64,000 bases of DNA from assembly GCF_014201505.1 (NCBI RefSeq), contig NZ_JACHEO010000007.1:1-64000 (forward strand), given 5' to 3'. The position numbers and the translations under genes are program-made. Source of the DNA: Desulfoprunum benzoelyticum. GTDB lineage: Bacteria; Desulfobacterota; Desulfobulbia; Desulfobulbales; Desulfocapsaceae. The notes beneath the pieces are model-generated. The model was not told the origin of the DNA, searched no databases, and saw only the letters and a list, made by a program, of their open reading frames with translations. Shown here piece by piece: positions 9,001 to 16,782 of this stretch (the stretch's first letter is position 1; each line of letters opens with the position of its first letter).

Positions 9001-10434
9001 GATCCACGGGGTGATGCCGCCGTGCAGGTGGATGATCGCCCGGTTTTCAGTGTAGCAGAGGCCCATTTCCACCAATTGTGTCTTGGTCAACGTCTGCATG
9101 CCGTCCATGAACATGCCGTCGTCGCACATCGGCATCTGCGGGTCGACCATGTCCGGGTTGGCCTCCATCATCTCGTGGCCCTCGGGCGTCATGCCCGCGC
9201 CCATGACGGTGGGGTCCACCGGGAGGAACAGGTTGCCACCCGCGCCCGTGGGCAGGAGGTTGTGGAACTCGATCCGGACGGGCCGGTCCTTCTGCGCCAC
9301 GATGACCGGGCCGAGGTAGCTCGGCGCGTTCGGGTCATAGGTTCCGTCGGCATTCAGCTGGACGTAGCCCCGCAGCTTCGTCGGGTTGGCGAGATCCGAG
9401 TGCATCTGCTGTTCGTACTCGACAAGCCCGATCTTGTAGAAGTCGGACCCGGGGTAGGACGTGGTGTCGGGTGTCGCCGCGCCAATGATGGGCAAGTCAT
9501 CCACGAACTTCCGGATACCAGTCCCCGGTGCGATCTCGACCTGGTCCGCGCCCGCGAGGGTGGCGGCGAACGAGTATGTACGCGGGGCAATCACCGGGAA
9601 GTCGGCGCCTGGCACCGTGATCGTGTCACCCTGCAACGGGCTGATGTTCGCCGGGTGGGAGACCACGTCGGTGCCGTTGAGATCGAGTGGGACGCCCTGG
9701 CCGTAGAAGGCGATCCGGTCGCCCGCCTGGACGGCCAGGTTGGCGACGCCGAAGACTGCGACTTCGCTGACACCCGGTGTGGTGGGTTCGGGCACAGTGA
9801 GGAGCCCGGAGTCGAAGACCACGCTGTACTGATTGGCGAACCTTGTCGGACGGAGGACATAGGCGTGGAACTGCTTGCCCGCCGAAACGTTCCCATTCGC
9901 ATCGGCTATCGCCTGGTTCAAGGTCTCGAAGGCCGTGAGCAGGCCGTCCCCAAGCGGAGTCGGCAGCATGACCAGCACGTTGGCGGCAGTGTCCGTGGCG
10001 TACTGCCGATCGATGAGGTCGTTGCCCAGGGGCGTCTCAGCGCCAGGGGTGACGGTGACCTCGGGCAGCGGACTGTTCGCGTAGTTGGGGTGGCTGAAGT
10101 AGCGAGGGGCGTCCCCAGGCGCTGCTGCTGCACTCATTCCCGGCATTGCCATGGCCGCGGTCGCTGTGTCAGGCTGCGCCGTTACCATCAGCGGGTTAAG
10201 GGCGCCCTTCTGCAGGGCGCGGGCAGCGGCAGCATCCCGGTCCTTCTGGGTAATTTTAGCCAGCTGTTTGGTCATCCCCTTACCGTCGTTCCTCTTCGGC
10301 GCCAGACCGGTACCATCCTTGGTCAAGGTCTGGCCGGTGCCGTCCTTCGGCGCGGCCAGACCCATATTAACCCCCCACGTCAACAGCAGGGCCCCGGCCA
10401 GAATGGCAGCTCGTAATCTCAGTTGTGAGCTCAT
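6085..10434 (-). CDS. Giant secreted multicopper oxidase with fibronectin type III-like C-terminus
   Basis: 1449 residues, far longer than CotA/CueO-type oxidases (about 500). The start at 10434 has AGGGAGGA upstream, and a signal peptide covers about residues 1-28. Three short KDGTG-like repeats follow (30-53). A Met/Asp-rich stretch (about 410-450) precedes the first copper motif. All four copper motifs are present: H469-L-H471, H535-D-H537, H1081-P-I-H1084-F-H1086 and H1200-C-H1202...H1206, ending in MDMM. Two fibronectin type III-like domains follow (about 1215-1320 and 1365-1449), each with a WTDNSxNET motif. Such large oxidases include proteins implicated in Mn(II) oxidation (MofA, MopA and MnxG classes). 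That role here is inference. Three small ORFs lie immediately upstream and may belong to the same transcript. Confidence 0.88.
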   Translation of the reverse strand: MSSQLRLRAAILAGALLLTWGVNMGLAAPKDGTGQTLTKDGTGLAPKRNDGKGMTKQLAKITQKDRDAAAARALQKGALNPLMVTAQPDTATAAMAMPGMSAAAAPGDAPRYFSHPNYANSPLPEVTVTPGAETPLGNDLIDRQYATDTAANVLVMLPTPLGDGLLTAFETLNQAIADANGNVSAGKQFHAYVLRPTRFANQYSVVFDSGLLTVPEPTTPGVSEVAVFGVANLAVQAGDRIAFYGQGVPLDLNGTDVVSHPANISPLQGDTITVPGADFPVIAPRTYSFAATLAGADQVEIAPGTGIRKFVDDLPIIGAATPDTTSYPGSDFYKIGLVEYEQQMHSDLANPTKLRGYVQLNADGTYDPNAPSYLGPVIVAQKDRPVRIEFHNLLPTGAGGNLFLPVDPTVMGAGMTPEGHEMMEANPDMVDPQMPMCDDGMFMDGMQTLTKTQLVEMGLCYTENRAIIHLHGGITPWISDGTPHQWITPAGENTSFPEGVSVQNVPDMTNVDDSKDGVQTFYYTNAQSARLMFYHDHSWGITRLNVYAGQAAPYIIQDETEQALVDGGIIPDDTATIPLVFQDKTFVPNAAQLALQDETWDTTRWGGEGNLWLPHVYSPAQNPGDVSGVNAYGRWAYGPWFWPPTSNVEYGPIDNPYYDRDCDPDDPNTKWCEPPLMPGVPYNSMGMEAFMDTPVVNGKAYPTVTLEPKPYRFRILNAANDRFFNLSLYKAVDAEGNLCDGTGTPVSESTGVACTEVALNPAEVAAALEDPTVFPTPVAGTEGPDWIVMGTEGGFLPSPVVVPAHPTTWVNDPTVFNAGNVDQHSLLVAPAERFDVVVDLSAYAGQTLIVYNDAPAAFPARDPRYDYYTGDGDYRDSGGTPPTLPGYGPNTRTVMQIKVADAAAAEPFDLSALNAAFAGADGTGVFESGQKPIIVGQGEYNTAYGTSFPTNGPLNGTVQIYDTSLTFNRLVDPDADTAPGAPFLTSTAAERLTIDLKPKMIQDEMGEAFEHEYGRMSGFLGVETPNAQAGLQNMILYGFSFPPTEVLDGLELPPGMEATPIASAADGSQIWKFTHNGVDTHPIHFHLYDVQLLNRVGWDGIVRKPEATELGWKDTVRISPLEDTIVALRPIIPPIPDVWNGLPNSVRLLDPSMPAGVFLEGANTTQREALGLPLMAFNPDGEPIDVVNHYVNFGWEYVLHCHILSHEEMDMMRTQAVAVNPEEPTFISAVRSGNGRNRIYTVNWTDNSKNETAFVIERRVEGSTGPWTQLAMVQTENRVNLITLPTASTTTGAATGPVQYVDPIGNTNTLYEYNVYAINTVGDTWDYSDPAFNEIPAGGGFPTITVDSRGTAQEVGEPVDAPTALTGNLTVKNKKTSTVSLSWTDNSDNETGFLIQRTNSDGTNVVNATVGANATTFTQTVTSGVAYIYRVQAFSATTQSSWSNTLNLP

Positions 10435-10437
10435 AAT

Positions 10438-10629
10438 TTAATCCTCCCTTGTGTATCCATCGGAATATCGGATGGTTCGACCATTGAAAGCGCCTAGACT
10501 TTCTTCAGAGAAGCCTGGCAATACAATCATGGCCGATGTTTGTGTTGCCCGGGAAACAGCTACAATCTCAGCCGCTCCATCCCGGGATTTCGCTGTCTGC
10601 AGCGTCATCGTGCACAATGTTTTTTTCAT
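10438..10629 (-). CDS. Small ORF immediately upstream of the multicopper oxidase
   Basis: 63 residues, beginning MKKTLCTMTLQTAKSRDGAA. The start has a near-perfect ribosome binding site (GGAGGAAAG directly before ATG), and the stop lies only three bases before the oxidase start. This suggests translational coupling. It contains one Cys, no membrane segment and no motif I recognise. It may be a leader peptide or a small partner of the oxidase. A shadow frame is less likely given the spacing and the ribosome binding site. Confidence 0.5.
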   Translation of the reverse strand: MKKTLCTMTLQTAKSRDGAAEIVAVSRATQTSAMIVLPGFSEESLGAFNGRTIRYSDGYTRED

Positions 10630-10705
10630 CTTTCCTCCCGTGTTGTTGTTCCGAGATCGGCAGCCGCTGCCGGGTGCCCTTTCAGCAAACCTTCAATTCC
10701 TGTCA

Positions 10706-10900
10706 CTATCGGTTCGAGTGCATGGATTCCTCCATTGACTCATGATAGGCCTCGGTCCGGAGAAAACACAATATTCTATTTTTCGGTATATTATTGATAT
10801 TGTATATATCATCTATTCCGAGCCGGTCAGCATAACGCTCAATCTCAGCCTGAACGAGACAATCACCTCCGGATTCCTTCCCAGCCTTGACGGCAATCAT
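10706..10900 (-). CDS. Small ORF overlapping the Cys-rich small protein gene
   Basis: 64 residues. Its ATG overlaps the stop codon of the preceding small gene as ATGA, the classic arrangement for coupled translation. It has no independent ribosome binding site. The sequence (GKESGGDCLVQAEIERYADR) looks like a real soluble protein but I do not recognise it. Part of it runs through an AT-rich stretch at 10770-10830, so it could instead be non-coding leader. Confidence is limited. Confidence 0.35.
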   Translation of the reverse strand: MIAVKAGKESGGDCLVQAEIERYADRLGIDDIYNINNIPKNRILCFLRTEAYHESMEESMHSNR

Positions 10901-11103
10901 CGCAGGCCCGTCCGTGGCTCAACGTCCGCCATGCATTCGCGGCGCCAGCCGCAATCGATGCGGTCGCAGGATTGCCTGCCCGTCTGAAAGCAGGGTTCCT
11001 CCCCCTGCATCTCCTGGATCGTCCGGATCAGGTCCCGTTCCGCCTTCCCTCCGATCCGGCTGTCGATGCTGTTGGCCCTGCCCTTGGGATGTTGTGGGTT
11101 CAT
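10897..11103 (-). CDS. Small Cys-rich protein of unknown function
   Basis: 68 residues from the ATG at 11103, preceded by GGAGGGG four bases upstream. A GTG at 11115 in frame lies inside that ribosome binding site and is rejected. The C-terminal half carries four Cys in the pattern C-x7-C-x4-C-x5-C (CFQTGRQSC, DRIDC, GWRREC) after an RTIQEMQGEEP segment, which suggests a small metal- or redox-binding fold. It is the first ORF of a string that leads into the multicopper oxidase, so it may help copper supply or electron flow. That link rests on position only. Confidence 0.55.
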   Translation of the reverse strand: MNPQHPKGRANSIDSRIGGKAERDLIRTIQEMQGEEPCFQTGRQSCDRIDCGWRRECMADVEPRTGLR

Positions 11104-11196
11104 ACGCCCCTCCACGATAAAGTTGTCGATAACGCAGGTGATCCTGATCCAATCGTATCAAAAGCGGGAGAAGCGACAATGAGCTAAGATGCAATA

Positions 11197-11226
11197 TAAA
11201 TATGATATATAAAATATCATACTCAA
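11197..11226 (-). promoter_or_regulatory. Candidate promoter with embedded palindromic operator
   Basis: TATGATAT-ATAAA-ATATCATA (11201-11221) is a perfect 8+8 inverted repeat. On the minus strand it lies between a possible -35 TTGAGT (11226-11221) and a -10 TATTTA (11202-11197), spacer 18. It is about 95 bases upstream of the Cys-rich small gene. A repressor bound here would block the promoter. Predicted by eye. Confidence 0.4.
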
Positions 11227-11356
11227 CAGAGAGGGGGGAGAATCTGCCCAGACGGCATGGTGCGGATACGAGCGAGGATGGGGCGGCGCAACAACAGAGT
11301 CCCACCGGCCCTGGCAGGCCGGCGGGACAGTTCAGCAGGATTGATCCATAAAAAAC

Positions 11357-12047
11357 CTACATCCCGGGCCCACCTTCCAGAGATGGCATTCCGGGCGGTA
11401 CAGGTTGACCAGGCTGCTCGGGACCGATCCGGTACGGCCGCATCATCTCGTTGTCCTCGTGCTCGACGATATGGCAGTGCCAGACGAATTGACCGGGATT
11501 GTTGAACTGGGCCCTGATGCGGGTGACCTGCCCGGGATAGGCGACCACCGTGTCCTTGAAGCCGGTCTCCCAGGGCTCGGGCGGAATTAACATGCATCGG
11601 GTGGGCGTCGCCGGTGGTGTTGTACAGTTCCCAGACTTCGATGGCGCCAGCGGCCGGGTGACCGTCTCAGCCGGCAGCGGGCTGATAGCCGGTAGTTGCA
11701 GGAACTGCGGCGGCGTCGTGGGATCGGCGGCAAGTGCCGGCACGACACGGAACTGCATGATCTGGCCGGTGGTCTCAGGCTCAGCCGAAGTGAAATCTGT
11801 ACCGGGCACGCCGCCACCGAACGGTTCATCCGGCCCGACGTTGCCGAGGACATAGTTCCCCACCGGGACGTTGGAGAAGTCGACGATGATGTCGGCGCGC
11901 TCGGCAAGACCGAGCAGAAACTGATTGCCCAGCGCGGTGAGGTTCACCGGCGCGGCCAGGAAACCGCCCTCGTTGCCGATCGCCCAGACCTCGACCCCGG
12001 GGATAGTGTTGAAATCGAGGATCAGGAACCGGGTACATCTGTTCAGC
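11357..12047 (-). pseudogene. Broken multicopper oxidase (CotA/bilirubin oxidase-like)
   Basis: The readable part starts in the middle of the family (WAIGNEGGFLAAPVNL, then LAERADIIVDFSNVPVGNYV) and ends with the last copper motif WHCHIVEHEDNEMM. The N-terminal half, with the first two copper motifs, is absent. Around 11590-11650 the frame breaks: AIEVWELYNTTGDAHPMHV is readable only in another frame, and the main frame resumes at PPEPWETGFKDTVVAYPGQ. Both a frameshift and the loss of several tens of residues after HPMH are needed to explain this. It cannot make an active oxidase. It is not a simple copy of the giant oxidase next door but a different, shorter subfamily. Confidence 0.8.
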
Positions 12048-12081
12048 TTTCTGAGAAACAACAAGATCGTTTGCGGGCAAA

Positions 12082-12274
12082 ACCGAAAATCTTGAGCGGC
12101 GGCTGCAAGAGCTCAGGATGAAACTGGTTCCGGGCTTTACGGAAAAGTACAACTTGGACAAACTGGTCTACTTCGAAAAAAACCAGGATATCGTCGCCGC
12201 GTTGGAAAGAGAAAAAGAATGCTCTGGTTGTCGGCTCCAATCCTATTGGGAAAGATTTGAGTGATGGGTGGTGA
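12082..12274 (+). pseudogene. Broken GIY-YIG nuclease
   Basis: On the plus strand, ENLERRLQELRMKLVPGFTE and KYNLDKLVYFEKNQDIVAAL match the second half of the small GIY-YIG endonuclease family (DLERR...GLVPGFTKKYN...LVYFE). The GIY-YIG motif and catalytic Arg region are missing at the 5' side. After ALEREK the frame shifts, and the neighbouring frame reads KKNALVVGSNPIGKDLSDGW, which matches the family's KKxALIExxNPxWxDLSxxW end. So it is truncated and frameshifted. It abuts the broken multicopper oxidase, which marks 11.3-12.4 kb as a decayed recombination zone. Identified from memory of the family pattern. Confidence 0.65.
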
Positions 12275-12304
12275 GTCTTTCGTGGCATGAGATCTCTCCC
12301 TTGC

Positions 12305-12392
12305 GGTCGAGATGACAGCGGGGGAAGGTCGAGATGACAGGGGGCGAAGGTCGCGATGACAGCGGGGAAAGGTCGAGATGACAGAGGATGAG
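12305..12392. repeat. Four tandem copies of a 22-bp repeat
   Basis: Copies start at 12305, 12327, 12349 and 12371, each beginning GGTCGAGATGACAG (one copy has GGTCGCGATGACAG) and ending in a G/A-rich stretch. The period is exactly 22. It lies between the broken GIY-YIG gene and the response regulator gene stop. There are no unique spacers, so it is not a CRISPR array. Confidence 0.85.
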
Positions 12393-12433
12393 GGGGCATA
12401 AAGCCAAGGGGAAGGTCGGGAGGACCGCCGCGC

Positions 12434-13756
12434 TCAGCTTTCGATCGACAGCATCGTCTGGAGGTTGGTCTTCTGGTGGGATATTTCGAGTTTTTTCCTG
12501 ATGTTCTTGCGGTGGACATTGACCGTTCCCGGTGAAAGCCGGAGGATCTCGGCGATTTCCTTGCTCCGCTTGCCCTGCTTGACCATATTGGCGACCTGGA
12601 TCTCCACCGGGGTCAGCCGGATCAGTTTGGTGGAGAAATTGCTGGCGAACGGCGAGGTCAGTTCCTTGACGTTGGTACGGAGAATTTCCACCAGGGTCTT
12701 CTGCTGCTCGGTCAACCTGCATTCGCACAGGCGATCGAAAAACGGTTCGACCAGTTTGGTGACATTGGACAGGACCTGCTCGGCCAGTTTCTCCCGATCC
12801 TCCTCCCGTTTCTTCAGCAGCACGGTCAGGGCGACATTCGATTCCGACAGCTCGGCGGTCCGTTCCTCCACCCGCTGCTCCAGCTCGGCCTTGATGCGGC
12901 GCAACTCGGCCTTGGCCTCCTTCAGCCGGGTGATGTCGGTGATGGTGCCGATAAACCTGAGCGCCCGCCCCTGCTCATCCCGCGCCACCACCTGGCCCCG
13001 GGACAGCATCCACTGCCAGCCGCCGGCCTTGTTGCGCAGCCGGTATTCCACCTCGTAGCGCTCGGTTTCTCCCGTCAAATGGGCCTGACGCCGGGCCAGG
13101 ACATTGTCGCGGTCATCGGGATGGAGCAGGTTGTCGAAGGACAGCTCGCCGGTCATTTCGGCCTCGCCGGCATCGTAGCCGAGGCTGGTCAGCCAATTGG
13201 CGCCGTGGTAGGTCTCGCCCGTCACCAGATTGCGGTCCCAGACGCCATTGGAGGCGGCATCCAGCGCCAGACGGAAGCGGGCCTCGCTCTCGCGCAGTTC
13301 CTCTTCAACCCCCCGCCGGCGGCGGATCTCCTCTTCCAGCTGCCGGTTTTTCGCGGCCAGCATCTGCAGCAGGCTCTGTTTCTCGAGGCAGCGCCGGATC
13401 CGGAACACAAGTTCTTCGACCTCGCAGGGCTTCAGCGTGAAGTCATCGGCCCCGAGGCGCAAGGCGTCGATCGCCGCGCGGATGTCGCCGTAGCCGGTGA
13501 GGATGATGACGCCGGTGAACGGGGTATGCTGCTTGACGTACTTGAGCACGCCGAAACCATCGACGTCGGGCATCATCAGGTCGGTGATAACCAGATCGTA
13601 TTGCCTTTTCTCCAACTCGGCGATCGCTTCGTTGCCGTCGGCGACGGCGGTAACCGCAAAACCTTCGGCCCGGAGTTCACGGGTGAAGGATTTGCGGATA
13701 AGCATTTCGTCGTCGGCGAACAGAATGGAAACAGCATTCACGTCATCATGGTCCAT
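12434..13756 (-). CDS. Response regulator: REC-PAS-LuxR-type helix-turn-helix
   Basis: 440 residues. The REC domain (about 8-125) has the phosphoacceptor in VITDLMMPDVDG (D59) and a conserved Lys at 109. A coiled-coil stretch leads into a PAS domain of the PAS_3 class (about 150-275). A second coiled coil (ELEQRVEERTAELSES) follows, then a LuxR-like HTH near the C-terminus (LTPVEIQVANMVKQGKRSKE, then SPGTVNVHRKNIRKKL). GGAG lies four bases before the ATG. It directly follows the multi-PAS histidine kinase, which probably phosphorylates it. A REC and a sensory PAS in a DNA-binding protein suggest it integrates two inputs. Confidence 0.88.
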   Translation of the reverse strand: MDHDDVNAVSILFADDEMLIRKSFTRELRAEGFAVTAVADGNEAIAELEKRQYDLVITDLMMPDVDGFGVLKYVKQHTPFTGVIILTGYGDIRAAIDALRLGADDFTLKPCEVEELVFRIRRCLEKQSLLQMLAAKNRQLEEEIRRRRGVEEELRESEARFRLALDAASNGVWDRNLVTGETYHGANWLTSLGYDAGEAEMTGELSFDNLLHPDDRDNVLARRQAHLTGETERYEVEYRLRNKAGGWQWMLSRGQVVARDEQGRALRFIGTITDITRLKEAKAELRRIKAELEQRVEERTAELSESNVALTVLLKKREEDREKLAEQVLSNVTKLVEPFFDRLCECRLTEQQKTLVEILRTNVKELTSPFASNFSTKLIRLTPVEIQVANMVKQGKRSKEIAEILRLSPGTVNVHRKNIRKKLEISHQKTNLQTMLSIES

Positions 13757-13827
13757 AAAGCTCCAATCCCCCTTTCATTGCGCATTTCCAGTGGAACACC
13801 CTCCAACATCGACCGGTGGTCAGCGGC

Positions 13828-16464
13828 TCAATCGGCAACGGAATTCCTGATCGGCAGGAGGATGGTGAAGGTCGAGCCCATCCCCGGTTGACTGTCGACA
13901 CAGATTGCACCGCGGTGTTTTTTGATGATGCCGTGACAGACCGACAACCCCAGTCCGGTCCCTTTGACCTCAGGCTTGGTGGTGTAGAAGGGCTGAAAGA
14001 TCCTGTCGAGAGCGTCGGCCTTCATGCCGACCCCTGAATCCCTGATCGCCACCGCGACCGTATCCTCGTCTTTTTGCCAGGTGCGGATGGTGATCACCCC
14101 GCCGCGTTGCTGACAGGCGTCGACCGCATTGGTCAGCAGATTCAGCAGCACCTGTTTGATCTGGTCGGCAACCGCCTGGATCTGCGGAAGCCGTCGGGCA
14201 TAGTCGAGCGTCAACGAGATCCGTTTTCTCCTGAAGTCGCTTTTGTGGAGCAGCAGCATGGAATCGAGGACCTGGTGCAGGTCGACCAGTTTCATCGTCC
14301 CGGAGGAGGGGCGGTTGAACTCCTGAAGGCTGCGGATCAGATCCTTGATCCGGTCGCTCTCCTTGATCGCCTCCTCCAGCAGTTCCCTGTCTTCCTCCTC
14401 CAGTATCGCCCGTTTCCTCAGGCCTTTGAGAACCGACTGGATTCCCTGCAGGGGGTTGTTGAACTCGTGGGCGATGGAGGCCGACAACTTGCCGATCGCC
14501 GCGAGCTTCTCGGCGTGGAGAAACTGGCGCTGGGTCTCCTGCAGTTCCAGGGTTCGGCGCTCGACCCGCTGTTCCAGGTCGTTGTTCAGGGCCTGCAGTT
14601 GTTCCCGGCTTTCCCGCAGCGCCTTCTCCGCCAGCTTGCGTTCAGTTATATCGCGGCTGAAAAAGGCGACCGCCGTGATCGTGCCGTTGTCATTGCGCAC
14701 CGGATACGCGGTATGGTCGAAACAGATACCATTGCGGATATCTTCGAAGGAAACCGGTCGGCCGCTGTCGATGATCTCGTTGATCTGGGCCGTACGCGAC
14801 GCCACCAGCTCGGCCGGCACAAAGCTCTGCCATTTTCTGCCGACGAGCTCCTCCACGCTCATCCCGAACCGCGAGGCCGCGGTCTCATTGGCCGCAAGAA
14901 CCTCACCATGAAGGCCGAACAGCCAGATCGATTCGGTGGCGGCATCGATGAGGGTGCGCATCGTGCGTTCGTTTTTGCGCAGTGCCGCCTCGGCCTCCCT
15001 GTGCTCGGTAATATCCTCGAACACGGTGTAGACCTCGGACGGAGCATCTTCACCTTGAGCAAATACCGGCATCGCGTCGATGCGGATCCAGCGATACGCG
15101 CCGAGCCTCGGGTTGAAGACGCCCATGACGACATGGCGGACGGGTTTGCCGGTCTGCAAGGCGATCATCGAAGGATGCTCGAGGCCGGGGAAAGGTTCGC
15201 CGTTGTCGCGGATGGTGTCGTGCTCCGTATCAACCGACGTGATGTTCAGAAACTCCGCCCGGCTCTTGCCGAGAATGTTCTCGGCCGCATGGTTCATCGC
15301 GATGATCGTGCCGTCGCCATCCTGATGGACCACGCCCTGCAGCATCGTCTCGGCCAGCAGGCGGTAGCGTTCCTCGCTCTGGCGCAACGCCGCCTCCACC
15401 AGTTTGCGTTCACTGATGTCCTGGGTGATGCCGAAACCGCCGACCACTCTGTTTTCATGGTCAAGCTCCAGGTACGCTTTTTCGCGAACCCATTTCACCT
15501 GATCATCCACCACGATCCGGTGCTCGACATCGTAGGGTTTGCCGCGGAGCGCCTCTTTCCAGCTGCTGTTGACGCCGGCGCGATCCTGCGGATGGAGCTT
15601 GGAAAGAAACGTTTCATAGGTCAACGGCGTCCCTGCCGGTATGCCGAAGATACGGTAGGTTTCATCGGACCAGATCAGCACGTTGCGCCGGACGTCGAAA
15701 CGCCAGCTGCCGATGCTCCCGACAGCCTGGGCCCGGGCGAAATCCTCTTCTTTCTGACGGAGGGCGAGTTCGGCTTGCTTCATCTCGGTGATATCCTGGA
15801 TGGCTACCGCACTGCCGACGATGGCGCCCTTGCCGTCGTGGATCGGCGAGGCGCTGTTGATGACAAAGATTTCGGACCCGTCGAACCGCTGCAGGCGCAT
15901 GACCTGACCGACCGCGGCTTCCCCTTGCCGACTGGCGACGGCCGACGCCCATTCCTCGGGAGCGACCGGCTTTCCGGTGCCGTCCCACCACGCCCGGTAG
16001 GCGGCATAGTCATCGACCGATCGAGCCTCCGGTCTCGGGTTGCCCCACACCTGTTCATAGGCGGCATTCGTCAATATGCATCCACCCTTCGTGTCGGTAA
16101 TGGCGACTCCGATCGGCAGGGCATCGAGCACGACGGACAGGAGCTGCAGACCGCTCTCCGTCGTTTCTTTGACAGGATGGCGCCGGAATTCCGCCGCCTG
16201 CGTCCGGCTCAGCCGCTCGATCCGCGATTCCAGCTCAAGCTGGCGCGTTTGCAATTCAAGAAGAATCTGCAGAGTTGTGTCAGGCGACAGCGCCTTCAGG
16301 CCCTGTTCCGACAAGGCCGTCAGCTCATTCCTGATCTCGCCGGCCTGGTGCCGCAGGGTCTGCATGGCCGGCGCCGATTCGCCCCGATCCGTGCCTGTCC
16401 GCGACAAGCCGATCGTATCTGCCAGGGCGGCAGCTTGATCGCTACGGTTCCCCTTGCTGTTCAA
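13828..16464 (-). CDS. Multi-PAS soluble sensor histidine kinase
   Basis: 878 residues with a TTG start at 16464 chosen because AAGGAGG lies six bases upstream. An N-terminal helical region (1-95) is followed by four PAS domains starting near 105, 240, 365 and 495. Then come a coiled coil (LEQRVERRTLELQETQ), the HisKA domain with the H-box HEFNNPLQG (H666), and an HATPase domain with N-box NLLTNAVDAC, G1 DSGVGM and G2 GTGLGLSV. No membrane segment is visible, so sensing is probably cytoplasmic (redox, gas or small ligand). The H-box type HEFNNPL is that of kinases that signal through aspartate regulators. The regulator gene follows 71 bases downstream. Confidence 0.9.
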   Translation of the reverse strand: MNSKGNRSDQAAALADTIGLSRTGTDRGESAPAMQTLRHQAGEIRNELTALSEQGLKALSPDTTLQILLELQTRQLELESRIERLSRTQAAEFRRHPVKETTESGLQLLSVVLDALPIGVAITDTKGGCILTNAAYEQVWGNPRPEARSVDDYAAYRAWWDGTGKPVAPEEWASAVASRQGEAAVGQVMRLQRFDGSEIFVINSASPIHDGKGAIVGSAVAIQDITEMKQAELALRQKEEDFARAQAVGSIGSWRFDVRRNVLIWSDETYRIFGIPAGTPLTYETFLSKLHPQDRAGVNSSWKEALRGKPYDVEHRIVVDDQVKWVREKAYLELDHENRVVGGFGITQDISERKLVEAALRQSEERYRLLAETMLQGVVHQDGDGTIIAMNHAAENILGKSRAEFLNITSVDTEHDTIRDNGEPFPGLEHPSMIALQTGKPVRHVVMGVFNPRLGAYRWIRIDAMPVFAQGEDAPSEVYTVFEDITEHREAEAALRKNERTMRTLIDAATESIWLFGLHGEVLAANETAASRFGMSVEELVGRKWQSFVPAELVASRTAQINEIIDSGRPVSFEDIRNGICFDHTAYPVRNDNGTITAVAFFSRDITERKLAEKALRESREQLQALNNDLEQRVERRTLELQETQRQFLHAEKLAAIGKLSASIAHEFNNPLQGIQSVLKGLRKRAILEEEDRELLEEAIKESDRIKDLIRSLQEFNRPSSGTMKLVDLHQVLDSMLLLHKSDFRRKRISLTLDYARRLPQIQAVADQIKQVLLNLLTNAVDACQQRGGVITIRTWQKDEDTVAVAIRDSGVGMKADALDRIFQPFYTTKPEVKGTGLGLSVCHGIIKKHRGAICVDSQPGMGSTFTILLPIRNSVAD

Positions 16465-16542
16465 CTCCGGCCTCCTTCAGTGTACGGCGACGTCTCTTCC
16501 GCCCCGGTTCCGGATTATCCGCAGGATACGAGAATTTTGTTC

Positions 16543-16570
16543 ATTATACTCCGCAGACATCGACGCGCAA
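16543..16570 (-). promoter_or_regulatory. Candidate promoter for the histidine kinase-regulator pair
   Basis: On the minus strand TTGCGC (16570-16565) and TATAAT (16548-16543) are 16 bases apart. The kinase TTG start lies about 80 bases downstream. The rest of 16465-16782 holds no gene I can support. Confidence 0.45.
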
Positions 16571-16782
16571 AGCGGTGTCTGCGAATATCGGCGATGAAGG
16601 GGATGGGTGGTTGAGCTCCGACCCGCCTGCGAGCTGCGGGCAGGATCAGCCGGAGCAGAACAATCTTTACAACCAGGGCGACGGATGGTATCACAGGAGG
16701 CGGTTGCCCCGGCACCGCCTCGACCCTCCTGCTGCAGGGCCGATCCGGCAGAGGCGCCGCAGCATCGGCGTATTGCAGCTCC

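Noticed and set aside
7747-10416. 889-codon plus-strand frame opposite the multicopper oxidase
   Set aside because: Composition is dominated by Val, Gly, Arg and His as expected from reading GC-rich coding DNA backwards; the minus-strand frame has copper motifs, signal peptide and ribosome binding site.
10919-11305. 128-codon minus-strand frame overlapping the Cys-rich small gene
   Set aside because: Different frame with no ribosome binding site; the overlapping 68-residue frame has a good one and a regular Cys pattern.
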